From Anthracocystis setariae (lineage: Eukaryota; Basidiomycota; Ustilaginomycetes; Ustilaginales; Ustilaginaceae), in contig CAKMXJ010000007.1 of NCBI GenBank assembly GCA_928724745.1, positions 248,001 through 312,000 of the forward strand: 64,000 nucleotides of DNA, given 5' to 3'. This document shows positions 19,878-29,602 of the stretch, piece by piece. The position numbers were made by a program, and so were the translations under genes. Under the pieces are notes generated by a model that was given only the letters and a program-made list of their open reading frames with translations, did not search any database and was not told where the DNA came from. Every line of letters starts with the position of its first letter. Position 1 is the stretch's first letter.

Positions 19878-22590
19878 TGTTGCTGTAGTTGGAGACGACG
19901 GTGTCGAAGGTGGTTGGTTGATAGAGAGTGTTGGTAGAGAATGGACAAGAACGAGAGTCTTGATGTGAGTGGTGGATGTGAATGATGGTGATGGTAGAGA
20001 GGAAAGGGGAGGGCGGGCAGGAGGGAAGGGAAGGGAAAGAGGGAGGGACGACGTTGGGTCGGGTTGCGTTGCGTCGGTGTGCCTTGTATTCGGCAGAGCA
20101 GAGCCAAGCCAAACCAACGAACCAACGACAAATATTGTCGAGAGCGACGCCTACCGAAACCGCAATTTGGCAGCGGCCAAGGAGGGGAGGGCGGGGCTGG
20201 CTGGCTGGCTGGCTGGCTGGTTGGTTGGGTTGAGTGATTCACCAGAGCGAGAGCAGGATCGGCAACAAGCAAAAAGCCAAAGTCGCGTTGTTGCTTGTTT
20301 CACCGTTTTCGCCATTTGCTGCCTCGAAATCAATTTTCTGGGTGCGATCCAATCGCCTCTGCACATCTCTCAAATCCCCGTTCCCTCCTTGCCCTTGCCT
20401 CCCCCCCTTTTCGAGTTGCTCATCTCAGTGCTGACTTGGTCCTCGTTGTCTTCGACCCCCTCTTTGGTCAGATGCCGCAGTGATTGCGCTTCGTCGCTGC
20501 CATGTTGTTCTTGATAGGTTGGCTTCGCTGATGTTGATCATCTTGCCTTTAGTGTAGATACAAAGTCGACTTGAGTTCGACGCGCTTTGGCGATGCGCAT
20601 TGTCTACAGACCTAGCCTGTCGTCGCGCTCGTCCAGGCCAGGTAACTAGATCGCGAGCTACTATTATGGTTGGCATCTATCTGTGATTCGACCCTGCCTC
20701 GTCGTTGTTGCATACACGTACATGTACAAATGGAATCAGACTCTGGCGACAGCACGGATGCGCTCGCAGACACCTTTAGCCAAGCAAGGTCTCCACACAG
20801 CAGACACTTTCCTGTCCACATCAGCATTGGTCCATCTAGAGAAGCATCGTGTTCCTCCTCATCGCATTTGACATGGTGAATAGATTCACTGCTGAGTTGC
20901 ACCTCATGAAGAACAACCACAGTACCAGGTGGATGGGCGCAAGTGACAGTTTCTGAGGACCCATGAACGAACTTGACCGACTACTGGAGAGGGTGTATAG
21001 CTTCCGGCTCATTGAACCATTCTGTCGCTGTCGACATCGTCCTTGGCTGTATTGAATAGCGCTCCAGCGGGATCAAGCTTTCCCGCTCGCAATTATTTCC
21101 AACACCAACTCAGCCCCTTCCCCACCCTCAGAGCCAAATAACCCGGCCACCAATCAAAATCACTACAATACCTACTGTAGTCATATGACAAGCTTCTACA
21201 TCATGTCGACTCACCTTTGACGTCCATCACAGATCTTGGACGAATCCGACCTCCCATGGATCTATAGCTGTGGCCCTGCTCTTCGCTACCTTGTCCAATC
21301 TGAGGTCCGGACCTCGCATGCATACACGTGCTTGGATGGATCGCAGTGATGCTACAACCTTATCACACGAAGCCTCTGCGTGATGTTTGGAAAAGGAGGA
21401 GCGGTCTCCATCGAGCAAGAAACAAGTCCGTCAGTGTAGCAGCAGGTTGACCAACCGCAATGGGGGTGTGGTTGCGCTCCGCTGCATCAAAAGCGACGGT
21501 CCGGGGGGGGGGGGGGTCATCTTTTTTTTGAAAATTCCACGGCCCAGCTCGCGCTCGAGATGGATAGCGGGTAGACTCTCCGATGCCATCTTCCACCATT
21601 TTCCGCCCTTTCCTCCTCTCCCAACAGAACAAAGTATCCTTTGAAGTACATAGTGTCGAAGCCTTGCTATTTCTCTATCCACTCGTATGCTTTTCAGCCT
21701 CTCAATCCCGTCAACGATGGAGAAATGAGAGATGAAAGAAGAGCTTCTGGCACGAATTGGGAATTCATCCTGTCGGGAACGGCAACGACGCCTATCTCCA
21801 GAAAAAGGAAAAGAAAAAGAAAAAAAAAAAAAAAAAAAGTTGAAAGTGCGCTCGGTGCAATGCCCACACCCAGGATCCACTTTGGACGTGAGCTCAGCCT
21901 GCCCCACCGAATTCCGTGAGCTGCGTACAAAAGAATAATAATAATATGTCTGTCCAAGGTCAAGCGAAAATAGCGTGCGCAATCCGCTCTCGCTTTCCGA
22001 AATCTGAGCCTTTTTTTTTTAGTTTTCCTATCTGCTCCAGTCCAACTCGGGCGCGGGCGCCCTAACCCTTGCATCAAAGTCCTGACGAGAGACGCTAATC
22101 CTAATCTAATCAGCCTCATAGTTGCTCCTCTCTCTTGTGTCGACTGAGCCATCGACAGCATTATATTACGTAGTCACCTGTGCTCCAAATAGAACCCTGT
22201 CGAGCTTGGGTTCGTCCTTGGTCAAGGTATCGGCTAGTGGCCAGGCAGACAGGACGTGCGGTCTGAAACTGGCGTCGGGTCAAACGAATTTGGAAACGGA
22301 CTGCAATACTTAATTCGATCAAACATTGGAGAACGAAATTGCCGAAAGAGTATTGAAAAAAAAAAAAAAAAACTCCGTGTTGATCTGTTAGCTTTCGGGC
22401 AGAGTTAGCCGTATGTGTCGACGAATAACTGCGTGTTTTTTTGATCCCACGCTTTTGAGCTGCTATACGGGGTTTCCTCGCCGGCTTGCATCCGTCTTGA
22501 GCTCAGCATCCAGGTTTCCAATGACACGGCACATGGTGTTTTCAGGGTGAGGCGGCCAGGGACGAAGCATGCATAGCAGCATACAGTCCA
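19878..22590. other. Intergenic region upstream of H1
   Basis: No gene recognised in about 2.7 kb. It contains the H1 promoter, a GGCT tetranucleotide tract at about 20199-20222, a run of about 14 G at about 21503-21516, A/T homopolymers at about 21817-21838 and 22357-22372, a TACTGTA at about 21173, and a dense TACAGTACTGTACAGTA cluster at about 22592-22608. Open frames here are short or low complexity. Confidence 0.6.
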
Positions 22591-23172
22591 TTACAGTACT
22601 GTACAGTACAGTGCAGGAGTTGCACGTCGATGTGTGGATGACGGTGGTCGTTGGTGGCCAGATTGCGCGTCGTGACTTGGACGGCGTACAGAGTGAGGAA
22701 GAATCGGACGATGTGCGATGTTTCCTTCCGTCCTGTCTTGAATCGGGGATGGCCTTGTCTTGTTCGCAACGGCATCGGCATCACTCCTCGGTAAGCCATT
22801 TGACGACGACGGCGACAGCAGCGCTTTGCTAGGCTTGCCCTTGCGTCCAAACAGAGACGACGCGAATGAGCTGTTCCTCGCCGTGACGGTCGACTTCTGA
22901 TCGGGGACAGTGACATTGGGTTCTGCAGCAGCTGACTTATAGCTGGGTGGCCTTCCTAGTGGCACTTGAGACGTGTCTCGCCGCTCTTGTTCGCCGCTGT
23001 GATGGCAATGATGACGATGTTGCTTCCGCCGCCATTCCCGGTCTCTGGCTTCGAGCTCTTTAGCGCTTACACGTTGACTAGGATCGAGCGTCTTGACCCC
23101 TCCAGCGGGCACCAGAAGTGATCGTGGCGTGCAGGCGCAGGTTCTTCCCGTGGGCGAGCCAGGATTCCCCAT
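22591..23172 (-). CDS. Small hypothetical protein with PPxY motif
   Basis: 193 residues from ATG 23172. Family not recognised. The N terminus MGNPGS fits the N-myristoylation pattern MGxxxS, followed by two cysteines (CAC) that could be palmitoylated. A charged helix (SAKELEARDREWRRKQ) and a His-rich stretch follow, then GRPPSYKS, a PPxY motif that binds WW domains of Rsp5/Nedd4-type ubiquitin ligases. The rest is Ser/Pro-rich with a basic segment (FASSLFGRKGKPSKALL). These are motif readings, not demonstrated modifications. A TATATA sequence lies only about 10-20 bp upstream of the ATG, so the true start or a 5' exon may differ. The 3' end runs into a TACTGTA cluster, so the C terminus is also uncertain. 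Confidence 0.5.
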   Translation of the reverse strand: MGNPGSPTGRTCACTPRSLLVPAGGVKTLDPSQRVSAKELEARDREWRRKQHRHHCHHSGEQERRDTSQVPLGRPPSYKSAAAEPNVTVPDQKSTVTARNSSFASSLFGRKGKPSKALLSPSSSNGLPRSDADAVANKTRPSPIQDRTEGNIAHRPILPHSVRRPSHDAQSGHQRPPSSTHRRATPALYCTVL

Positions 23173-23364
23173 CGTGTGATATATAAAGCTGCCTGACTCG
23201 AGGTTAGAATTGCAAGTTTGGTGTCAATCAAGCAACGGCATCGTGGCTCTTCGCCACCACCTAAGCTAACGTATGCAAAGTTGGCGTGTGGAGGCGGGGG
23301 GAGAAGCACAGCCGAGATCCGGTGCTGGTTGACAAACGTGATCTAACAACATCCAAATTTGCAG

Positions 23365-23393
<29 letters not shown>
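23365..23393 (-). terminator. Poly(T) terminator of the 5S rRNA gene
   Basis: A run of about 29 T on the minus strand begins a few bases after the 3' end of the 5S rRNA. T-runs terminate RNA polymerase III; this one is far longer than needed. Confidence 0.8.
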
Positions 23394-23396
<3 letters not shown>

Positions 23397-23398
<2 letters not shown>

Positions 23399-23514
23399 CT
23401 GCAGCACCTAGGATTCCCGCGTGGTCCCCCACCGCAGTACTGACTAGGCGATACCTTGCTTAACTTCGCAGATCGGACGGGATGCGGTGCTTTCAAGGTT
23501 CTATGGCCGCAGAT
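23397..23514 (-). rRNA. 5S ribosomal RNA
   Basis: About 118 nt on the minus strand, from ATCTGCGGCCATAGAACCTT to GGTGCTGCAGTT. It contains the universal fungal 5S blocks GAAAGCACCGCATCCCGTCC, GATCTGCGAAGTTAAGC (internal control region) and GTGGGGGACCACGCGGGAAT. The 5' and 3' ends pair to form helix I with one mismatch. The copy looks intact and ends at a long T tract. It stands alone between two protein genes, not inside an rDNA repeat. The 5' end was set by helix pairing and could shift by a base. Confidence 0.95.
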
Positions 23515-23936
23515 AGAAGCCAACTTTTGACAAGATTATAGATAGTTATTTGCAAAAATGGACGCATTGGCATGTAAGATCGTCGGCTGACGCGCAAACG
23601 GGACCGCTGGCGCTGGCGCACAAGAAGACTGTAACGCACACCGACACATACTTACACGCACACACAGGCCACCTTTTTCGGAAAGAACAAAATCGACTCT
23701 CACAAAGTCAACACAACCACACACATCACCGCCCTCGTCGTCTTCATCACGCTCATCATCGTTCAACGTTGTCCAGTGCTCTCTGTCAGTGGAGAAACAG
23801 AAGTGGAACATCAGAGTACGTACAACTTTCCTCTCGTTGTTGATCCGCTCCACTGTCCTCTTCACCATTGTTCGCACCAACACTAGCAAAGCCGCTCAGG
23901 TTAAAACACAGCTGCACAAAGTAGCACTCGGCCACG

Positions 23937-25256
23937 ATGACTTCGCTGATCGCCATTGTCGATCTCAAGGGCAAGTCGCTCATCCAACGCTCATATCGTG
24001 ACGATGTACCTCCATCTGCTGTCGAGAAGTTCCTCCCTCTTCTTCTCGATCTCGAAGAAGAGGCTGGTGGTAGCTCGGTTTCGCCGTGCTTCTCGTCCGA
24101 AGGCGTCAACTACATGTTTATTCGTCACAACAACCTCTACCTGCTCGCTCTGTCACGGCGCAACTCGAACGCCGCCGAGGTGCTCATCTTTCTGCACAAA
24201 CTCGCGTCGGTGCTCGAAGAGTACTTCAAGGAGCTCGAGGAGGAATCGATCCGCGACAATTTCGTCATCATCTACGAGCTGTTGGACGAAATGATGGACT
24301 TTGGCTATCCGCAAACGACCGAAAGCAAGATCTTGCAGGAGTACATTACGCAGGAGTCGCACAAGCTCGAAGTTCAGGTGAGACCACCGATGGCAGTGAC
24401 GAATGCCGTGTCGTGGAGGTCCGAGGGCATCAGGTATCGCAAGAACGAGGTGTTTTTGGATGTGGTCGAGTCGGTCAATCTGTTGGTCAGTGCCAACGGC
24501 AATGTGGTGCGGAGCGAGATCCTGGGTGCCATCAAGATGAAGTGCTATCTTTCGGGAATGCCCGAGTTGAGGCTGGGCTTGAACGATAAGGTGATGTTCG
24601 AGAACACCGGTCGGGCCGCAAGGGGCAAGGCGATCGAGATGGAGGATGTCAAGTTCCATCAATGCGTGAGGCTATCGCGTTTCGAAAACGACAGGACCAT
24701 CTCGTTTATCCCACCTGATGGAGAGTTTGAGCTGATGAGCTACCGGCTTAGCACGCAGGTCAAGCCGCTCATCTGGGCCGAGGCGATCATCGAGCGTCAC
24801 GAGGGAAGCAGGATAGAGTTTATGGTCAAGGTCAAGGCGCAGTTCAAGCGTCGTTCGACGGCCAACAATGTCGAGATCCACATTCCCGTGCCGGACGATG
24901 CGGATACGCCCAAGTTCCGAGCTGCGATCGGCTCGGTGGTGTATGCACCGGAGAAGTCGGCGATGGTGTGGAAGATCAAGCAGCTTGGAGGTGGAAAGGA
25001 GTTCCTGATGCGCGCGCACTTTGGTCTGCCTAGTGTCAAGAGCGAGGATGCGGTGGATAGGCGCACTCCGATCAGCATCAAGTTTGAGATCCCTTACTTT
25101 ACCGTCTCGGGGATTCAGGTGCGATACCTCAAGATTGTCGAAAAGTCGGGTTACCAGGCTTTGCCTTGGGTCAGGTACATCACTCAGCATGGAGAGTATG
25201 ATCTCAGGACACAGAGCGAAAAGCCTTCAGCGAGACTTGCGCCTTTCTCGGCTTGA
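23937..25256 (+). CDS. APM1: AP-1 clathrin adaptor complex subunit mu
   Basis: 439 residues, intronless. The mu subunit of AP-1 recognises YxxPhi sorting signals at the trans-Golgi network and endosomes. The N-terminal longin-like domain (about residues 1-135) starts IAIVDLKGKSLIQRSYRDDV and includes YELLDEMMDFGYPQTTESK. The mu-homology domain starts at VSWRSEGIRYRKNEVFLDVV (about residue 160) and ends in GYQALPWVRYITQHGEY, the hallmark of AP-1 mu rather than AP-2 mu. Length is close to the usual ~430. The ATG is the first of the frame. The short Ser/Pro tail after GEYDLR is not part of the conserved fold. It converges on the phenolic acid decarboxylase gene, 193 bp between stops. Confidence 0.96.
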   Translation: MTSLIAIVDLKGKSLIQRSYRDDVPPSAVEKFLPLLLDLEEEAGGSSVSPCFSSEGVNYMFIRHNNLYLLALSRRNSNAAEVLIFLHKLASVLEEYFKELEEESIRDNFVIIYELLDEMMDFGYPQTTESKILQEYITQESHKLEVQVRPPMAVTNAVSWRSEGIRYRKNEVFLDVVESVNLLVSANGNVVRSEILGAIKMKCYLSGMPELRLGLNDKVMFENTGRAARGKAIEMEDVKFHQCVRLSRFENDRTISFIPPDGEFELMSYRLSTQVKPLIWAEAIIERHEGSRIEFMVKVKAQFKRRSTANNVEIHIPVPDDADTPKFRAAIGSVVYAPEKSAMVWKIKQLGGGKEFLMRAHFGLPSVKSEDAVDRRTPISIKFEIPYFTVSGIQVRYLKIVEKSGYQALPWVRYITQHGEYDLRTQSEKPSARLAPFSA

Positions 25257-25449
25257 GTTTGTCGGCACGTCGGTTCGATATGCTCAAATGGGTATTGCTT
25301 GTCGTACATCACTGCTAGGAATCATACCGATCTTGACATGACTTCGATATCGGCGATTTGGTGTGGCCAAGTACAATTACAGGTCAAGCTTTGCTACAGT
25401 GCAGTGAAAGGGAGGGGGGGAGAGAGGGGGTGTTGGCTGGCTGGCTGGC

Positions 25450-26203
25450 TTAGAGTGTGGGAGCATTGAGATCGATGTCCTCAAGTTCACCAGCGCCGCG
25501 GAAGCTCTCGACAATGTCAGCCTGGTCGTTGAGAATGTGTCGATCAATCTGACTGCCAACCTTGGCGAGCTCTCTCCATCGTTGGAAGTCTTGTGGGTTG
25601 CGCTTGTCTCCGTGTGCTTTCTCTGCCTGTTCCCAGTGGGCGATGCTAAAGTTGAGCATCGTGGTGATCTTCTGGTTTGGAATATCGTATACAAGCGAGC
25701 AAGTGGTTCCGGTCTCTGTCAGGATCGAGAAAACCCGTGGACAAAAAAAAAAACAAAACAAAACAAAACAAAAATGAGAGGTGAGTACTTTGATACTAAA
25801 GAAAATAATTGAGGGACGATGGTGTTGCGATATAAACCTTCGAGCCAATTCACTTGGTACAGCTCTCCAGGACGGATCATTTGATAGTCAGCCTTCTGAA
25901 AGTTCAATCTTTTTGCCATGGGGCCTTTGTTGAAGAGCAAGCGAGATGATGTGGATATGAGGAGCAAGGTCAGTATGGTGTTGCGCGAGAAACGAAATGA
26001 TCGCGACGTGTTGGCGCCACAAACTCACCTCCATGGATGGCGTAGACGATGCGGTCTTCGGAACGGAACCACATCTCGTACCTCCACTTCTCCGGAGCCC
26101 CTGTTTGAGGGTTTTCGGCAGCATAGTCGTAAAGAAGATGCACGTTCTCGATGTCCTTTTTGAAGTTCTCGCGAACGGATTCGTCGTTTCGTGGCCAGAG
26201 CAT
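25450..26203 (-). CDS. Phenolic acid (ferulate/p-coumarate) decarboxylase, three exons
   Basis: 175 residues after joining 26203-26029, 25924-25838 and 25715-25450. The family is a cofactor-free cytosolic lipocalin-fold enzyme that decarboxylates ferulic, p-coumaric and caffeic acid to vinylphenols. Residues expected from the bacterial enzymes are present: Tyr-x-Tyr at 25/27 (LLYDYA), Arg64 (PMAKR) and Glu87 (WLEETGT), with the Arg-to-Glu spacing of 23 preserved. The C-terminal extension (HGDKRNPQDFQRWRELA onwards) is typical of fungal members. Exon 1/2 and 2/3 junctions were set by restoring HGGPM and WLEETGT in frame. Intron 1 (104 bp) has a GTGAGT donor and an AAAG acceptor; intron 2 (122 bp) has an unusual GTTTAT donor and an A/T-rich tract. 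A role in detoxifying plant cinnamic acids is inference. Confidence 0.9.
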
Positions 26204-26297
26204 GGTGTGACGTGTGAGTTTGCTTGGGTGTAGGGCGGAGAGGCGGTGCGGGTTGTAGAGGTGAAGGGAAGAGAAGAGATGGAGGACAAGGGTTGCG

Positions 26298-26304
26298 TTA
26301 TATA
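26298..26304 (-). promoter_or_regulatory. Probable TATA box of the phenolic acid decarboxylase gene
   Basis: TATATAA on the minus strand about 95 bp upstream of the ATG at 26203, a plausible position for a TATA element. Confidence 0.45.
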
Positions 26305-27169
26305 CGTTCTAGATTCAGCTTGGTAGCTAGGATTGTCAAAGATATAGGACCAGAGACTTGACGTTCAGATCCGCCACAGCCGGCAGAATAGAAGCACATC
26401 CGAGACCGTTACGAGCTTACGGATCATCACGCTTTCCTCTCGGGGCAAGCAAGTACCTCTTGGCAATGGTCAGAAAAGCAGTTGGCACTGCAGGCCCACA
26501 TCGACAACAAATGCATGTCAAGTATGCATTCCCGTTCGGAACTTCCAGAGTGCCAAGGAGAAGATTGACCAGCCAACCGGTTGGATCCACCGGAGAATTG
26601 CATACGAAGCAATGGCGTGGTTGTGTCTAAGCACGTTGCGTCATGCTGCTTTCAGGACGGTTCAGTTCGGGAAATTCTCATGTCTCGTCCATGATTTTGT
26701 TGTTAAAACGCACGAGTCCATGTCGCGGCTGGCGTGGAGAAGCGTTTAAAACGTACGAAAAGGTAGGTGGCATGGTCCGGCTGCCATTTTTGGTGTTGAT
26801 GAGAGCTATGTCATGGTTTGACTTGTCGGCATCTGTAGTTTTGTGAAATCATGAGCTCGACCGTTTGTATGATCTCCAGCTGTTGATCATGTAGGCAAGT
26901 GTCGAAAGTGTGTGTGTGTGTGTGTGTGTTGGGTGGTTGAGAGCTCGGCGATTAGCCCAATCCGAATCGACCGATGAATGTCTCCCGATGCCGACGCTTT
27001 ATCTGAGATTCTCCACAAATCCCGACAAGAATCGCTTCGAAAATTGATAACCGTATTCATCCAATCACGCTGTTGGACCTGCCCAAAAAAGTGGTTGCCG
27101 ACCGACTCAGCCATCACCTGCCACTACCATCTTGCATCCTCCTCGGCACGACCACGGCTCTCACGCAAC
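26305..27169. other. Intergenic region between decarboxylase and CFD1
   Basis: No gene recognised. A GT dinucleotide tract lies at about 26909-26929 upstream of CFD1. The remaining frames are short and without protein-like composition. Confidence 0.55.
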
Positions 27170-28210
27170 ATGAGTGCGTCAACGTCGAGCATCTCCCCAT
27201 CGGCATCGCACCTTGGAGCGGATCCCAAGATCGTGCGTCGCTTGTCGCGCGTGTCCAACATCATCCTGGTCCTCTCCGGCAAGGGCGGGGTAGGCAAATC
27301 GTCGGTCTCTGCGCAACTCGCGCTCTCGCTCTGCTCCACCCCGATCTCTGCCGAAACTTGTCGCACTGCCAAAGTGGGGATTCTCGATGTCGATCTGACG
27401 GGTCCCTCGATTCCACGCATGCTCGGGCTCGATGGCGCGACGGTGAAGCAGTCGACGGATGGGTGGGTGCCGGTGTATACCGACGCGACGCAATCTCTCG
27501 CGGTCATGTCGGTCGGATTTCTACTTCGCAGCAAGAACGACTCGGTCGTCTGGAGGGGGCCCAAGAAGAACGCGATGATCAAGCAGTTCCTCGGCGACGT
27601 TCGATGGGGCGATCTAGATTACCTGATTATCGACACCCCGCCCGGGACTAGCGACGAACATATTAGCATCCTGGAATACCTGCAGACGTTCAATCCTGCC
27701 GCGGTTATGGTCACCACACCGCAGGCTGTATCGCTGGCGGATAATCTGAGGAGCTTGGACTTTTGCACAAAGACGAAGCTGCCCGTGTTGGGGTTGATCG
27801 AGAACATGTCCGGTTACATCTGTCCGCATTGCAGGGACTGCACCAATGTGTGGGGCAAGGGCGGGGGCGAGGCGCTAGCGAAGCGGGAGGGGATTCACTT
27901 TCTGGGTAGGATTCCAATCGATCCAGGGCTCGTGAGAGTGTTGGATGATGCAAAGGAGGAGGCTCAGCATCAGCTCGATTCGCTCAGCTTGGACGATGAG
28001 CAAAAACCGAAAGCCATCGATCAACCACTCCCACCCTCATCAGCCGTCGCACCACACACAGAACCAGCAACAACAGCAGGAACCATCCTCTCCCGAACAA
28101 CCATTCAAAGATATAAAGACAGCCTCACCTTCCCCATCTTCCAACAAATCACGCACCAAATAAGAGACCTCGCTGCCAAACACAAATCGCCGCAGCCATC
28201 GTCACAGTAA
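27170..28210 (+). CDS. CFD1: Cytosolic Fe-S cluster assembly scaffold Cfd1 (NUBP2/Mrp P-loop ATPase)
   Basis: 346 residues from ATG 27170. Cfd1 and Nbp35 form the cytosolic scaffold on which 4Fe-4S clusters are built before transfer to nuclear and cytosolic proteins. Visible are the deviant Walker [10 protein letters not shown] (residues 37-45), [14 protein letters not shown], the [10 protein letters not shown] switch, and the C-terminal bridging-cluster motif CPHCRDC (near residue 220) in [11 protein letters not shown]. The N-terminal four-cysteine ferredoxin motif of Nbp35 is missing, which identifies Cfd1. A Ser/Pro/Thr-rich insert of about 60 residues follows residue 260, before the final helix ([15 protein letters not shown]); the yeast protein is shorter, about 290. 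The frame is open upstream, but the next in-frame start has no conserved extension. Confidence 0.93.
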   Translation: MSASTSSISPSASHLGADPKIVRRLSRVSNIILVLSGKGGVGKSSVSAQLALSLCSTPISAETCRTAKVGILDVDLTGPSIPRMLGLDGATVKQSTDGWVPVYTDATQSLAVMSVGFLLRSKNDSVVWRGPKKNAMIKQFLGDVRWGDLDYLIIDTPPGTSDEHISILEYLQTFNPAAVMVTTPQAVSLADNLRSLDFCTKTKLPVLGLIENMSGYICPHCRDCTNVWGKGGGEALAKREGIHFLGRIPIDPGLVRVLDDAKEEAQHQLDSLSLDDEQKPKAIDQPLPPSSAVAPHTEPATTAGTILSRTTIQRYKDSLTFPIFQQITHQIRDLAAKHKSPQPSSQ

Positions 28211-28280
28211 AAATTTAACCCGCTCATCAACCTTGCAAATCACAAAAAGAGCCAGTGTATGCGCGCCCAAAAAAAAACCC

Positions 28281-28979
28281 CCCACTTGAAGAGCTTCTAG
28301 ACAGGCCAGCGGGTAACGCTGGAACACTGTTTTCGAGCTCGACTTGCCTTACCCTCCTCGATGACCATCGTGCATATCCGAGGAGTGCTTTGCACCTTTG
28401 CGTCCACCTTACCTACCTCGCTTCGTCATTGGAAGGGCGAGTGTAACGCACTCGTCATCGATTTGGTATCGACATTTCACAAATTTGGATCACCAAGCAT
28501 GACCTCGTCGTGTTTCAGCAAATCATCTTGTTCGAGCTGGGTGGCAGCGATCTCGGCACATCCCACCGCCTAGTTCTTAGCCAGCTCGGGCGTCCTCGGC
28601 TATGAAACGTGTCAGGCATTCTTCAAGACAGTTCGAAACCGTCCTACTTTGGTTAGGAAGCCGAAGCCAGCCTCATACTGGCAGTCTGGGTTGACGCTGG
28701 CTCCACAGGCGATTCGGCATTATCCATCCGCTGGCTTAGTTAGGACTTCTACCCCAGTATTCCAGTATCCAATGAGGACGTCTGCAAGAATGAAAAACAA
28801 ACAGTCTCGAGCTTTGTTCACGCCGGTGATGTCGACCTCAATCCAAAACAAGGGCTACGATCGATGCCCCTGAGACCTTGCAAGATGACGCGTAAAGCTC
28901 AGCTTCTCGCTAGCTCAGGCCTTCTCTAACCAAGTGTTGCAGCGTTACCCGCTGGCTTGTCTAAAAGAGCTTCAAAGTG
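28281..28979. mobile_element. Inverted-repeat (MITE-like) element, ~0.7 kb
   Basis: Left arm 28281-28330 and right arm 28928-28979 are inverted copies of about 50 bp; both contain an identical CCAGCGGGTAACGCTG core, and the outer parts differ by a few substitutions and indels. The interior has further partial copies of the inner arm (TTTGGTTAGGAAG near 28655) but no recognisable transposase. No clear target-site duplication was found. Most like a decayed non-autonomous DNA transposon; an unusual long hairpin is the alternative. Confidence 0.55.
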
Positions 28980-29041
28980 CCTTCGTGAATACCTGCTTCT
29001 ATACGTCAAGACTTTGATAAACGCCAAGACTGACCGTAATC

Positions 29042-29306
29042 TGATGTGATGTGAGGAGCTCCGTAATGTGATGAACCATGTTCATACAGTGAAGCTTGCA
29101 TGGATAGCGTGAGTGGTCAGCAGCTGAGGTGGGCCGTGTAAGGCCAACAGCCAGCGCTGGCCTTGTTAATCGAAACCCTGCCTTCACGCAATGATTTTGG
29201 CTGGCTTCAATTTATGACATACAAGATCATATTATGCAGCTCACACGTTATGGATGATTGAATTCACTGTATGACAAACAAGATCATATTATGGAGCTCC
29301 TCTCAC
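29042..29306. repeat. Direct and inverted ~30-bp repeats next to the MITE-like element
   Basis: ATGACATACAAGATCATATT at 29214 recurs 57 bp later as ATGACAAACAAGATCATATT (29271), both followed by ATG(C/G)AGCTC. A more diverged inverted copy (GGAGCTCCGTAATGTGAT) lies at about 29055-29075. Base composition is more AT-rich than in the neighbouring genes. Confidence 0.6.
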
Positions 29307-29391
29307 AATCTAACCTCACATCATAGATCATGAGCATTCCCTGTACAGGAGTGGTGGAACTTTCACTTTTAGGGATGCACAAAGCAACACG

Positions 29392-29496
29392 ATGAATATG
29401 GATTCGGACAACGATACTTTTACAAATGAGTGCGAGAGATCAAACGACAGTGTAAGTGATGAGGAGGATCAAACAACCGACCAGAAAGAAACCTGA
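29392..29496 (+). other. Short acidic open frame, possible transposon-protein remnant
   Basis: 34 codons starting ATGAATATGGATTCG, encoding an acidic Asp/Glu/Asn/Ser-rich peptide (MNMDSDNDTFTNE at its start). Third positions are rich in A/T, unlike the GC-ending codons of the host genes. Its place just right of the repeat cluster suggests the 5' end of a lost transposase gene, but it may be chance. Confidence 0.2.
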
Positions 29497-29602
29497 CAGG
29501 TGTGCATCGTCTGTACCAAACTGATGAAATTGTCCCTTTACACAAGCCAAAGTACGATGTGCCAACTCCACGCGCGTCGCTACCACCTGCTCGATCCCTA
29601 CC

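Noticed and set aside
22060..22070. CCCTAACCCTT, telomere-like; considered a telomerase RNA template or interstitial telomere
   Set aside because: Only about 1.5 repeats, no array, and no supporting RNA structure or known neighbouring gene could be seen.
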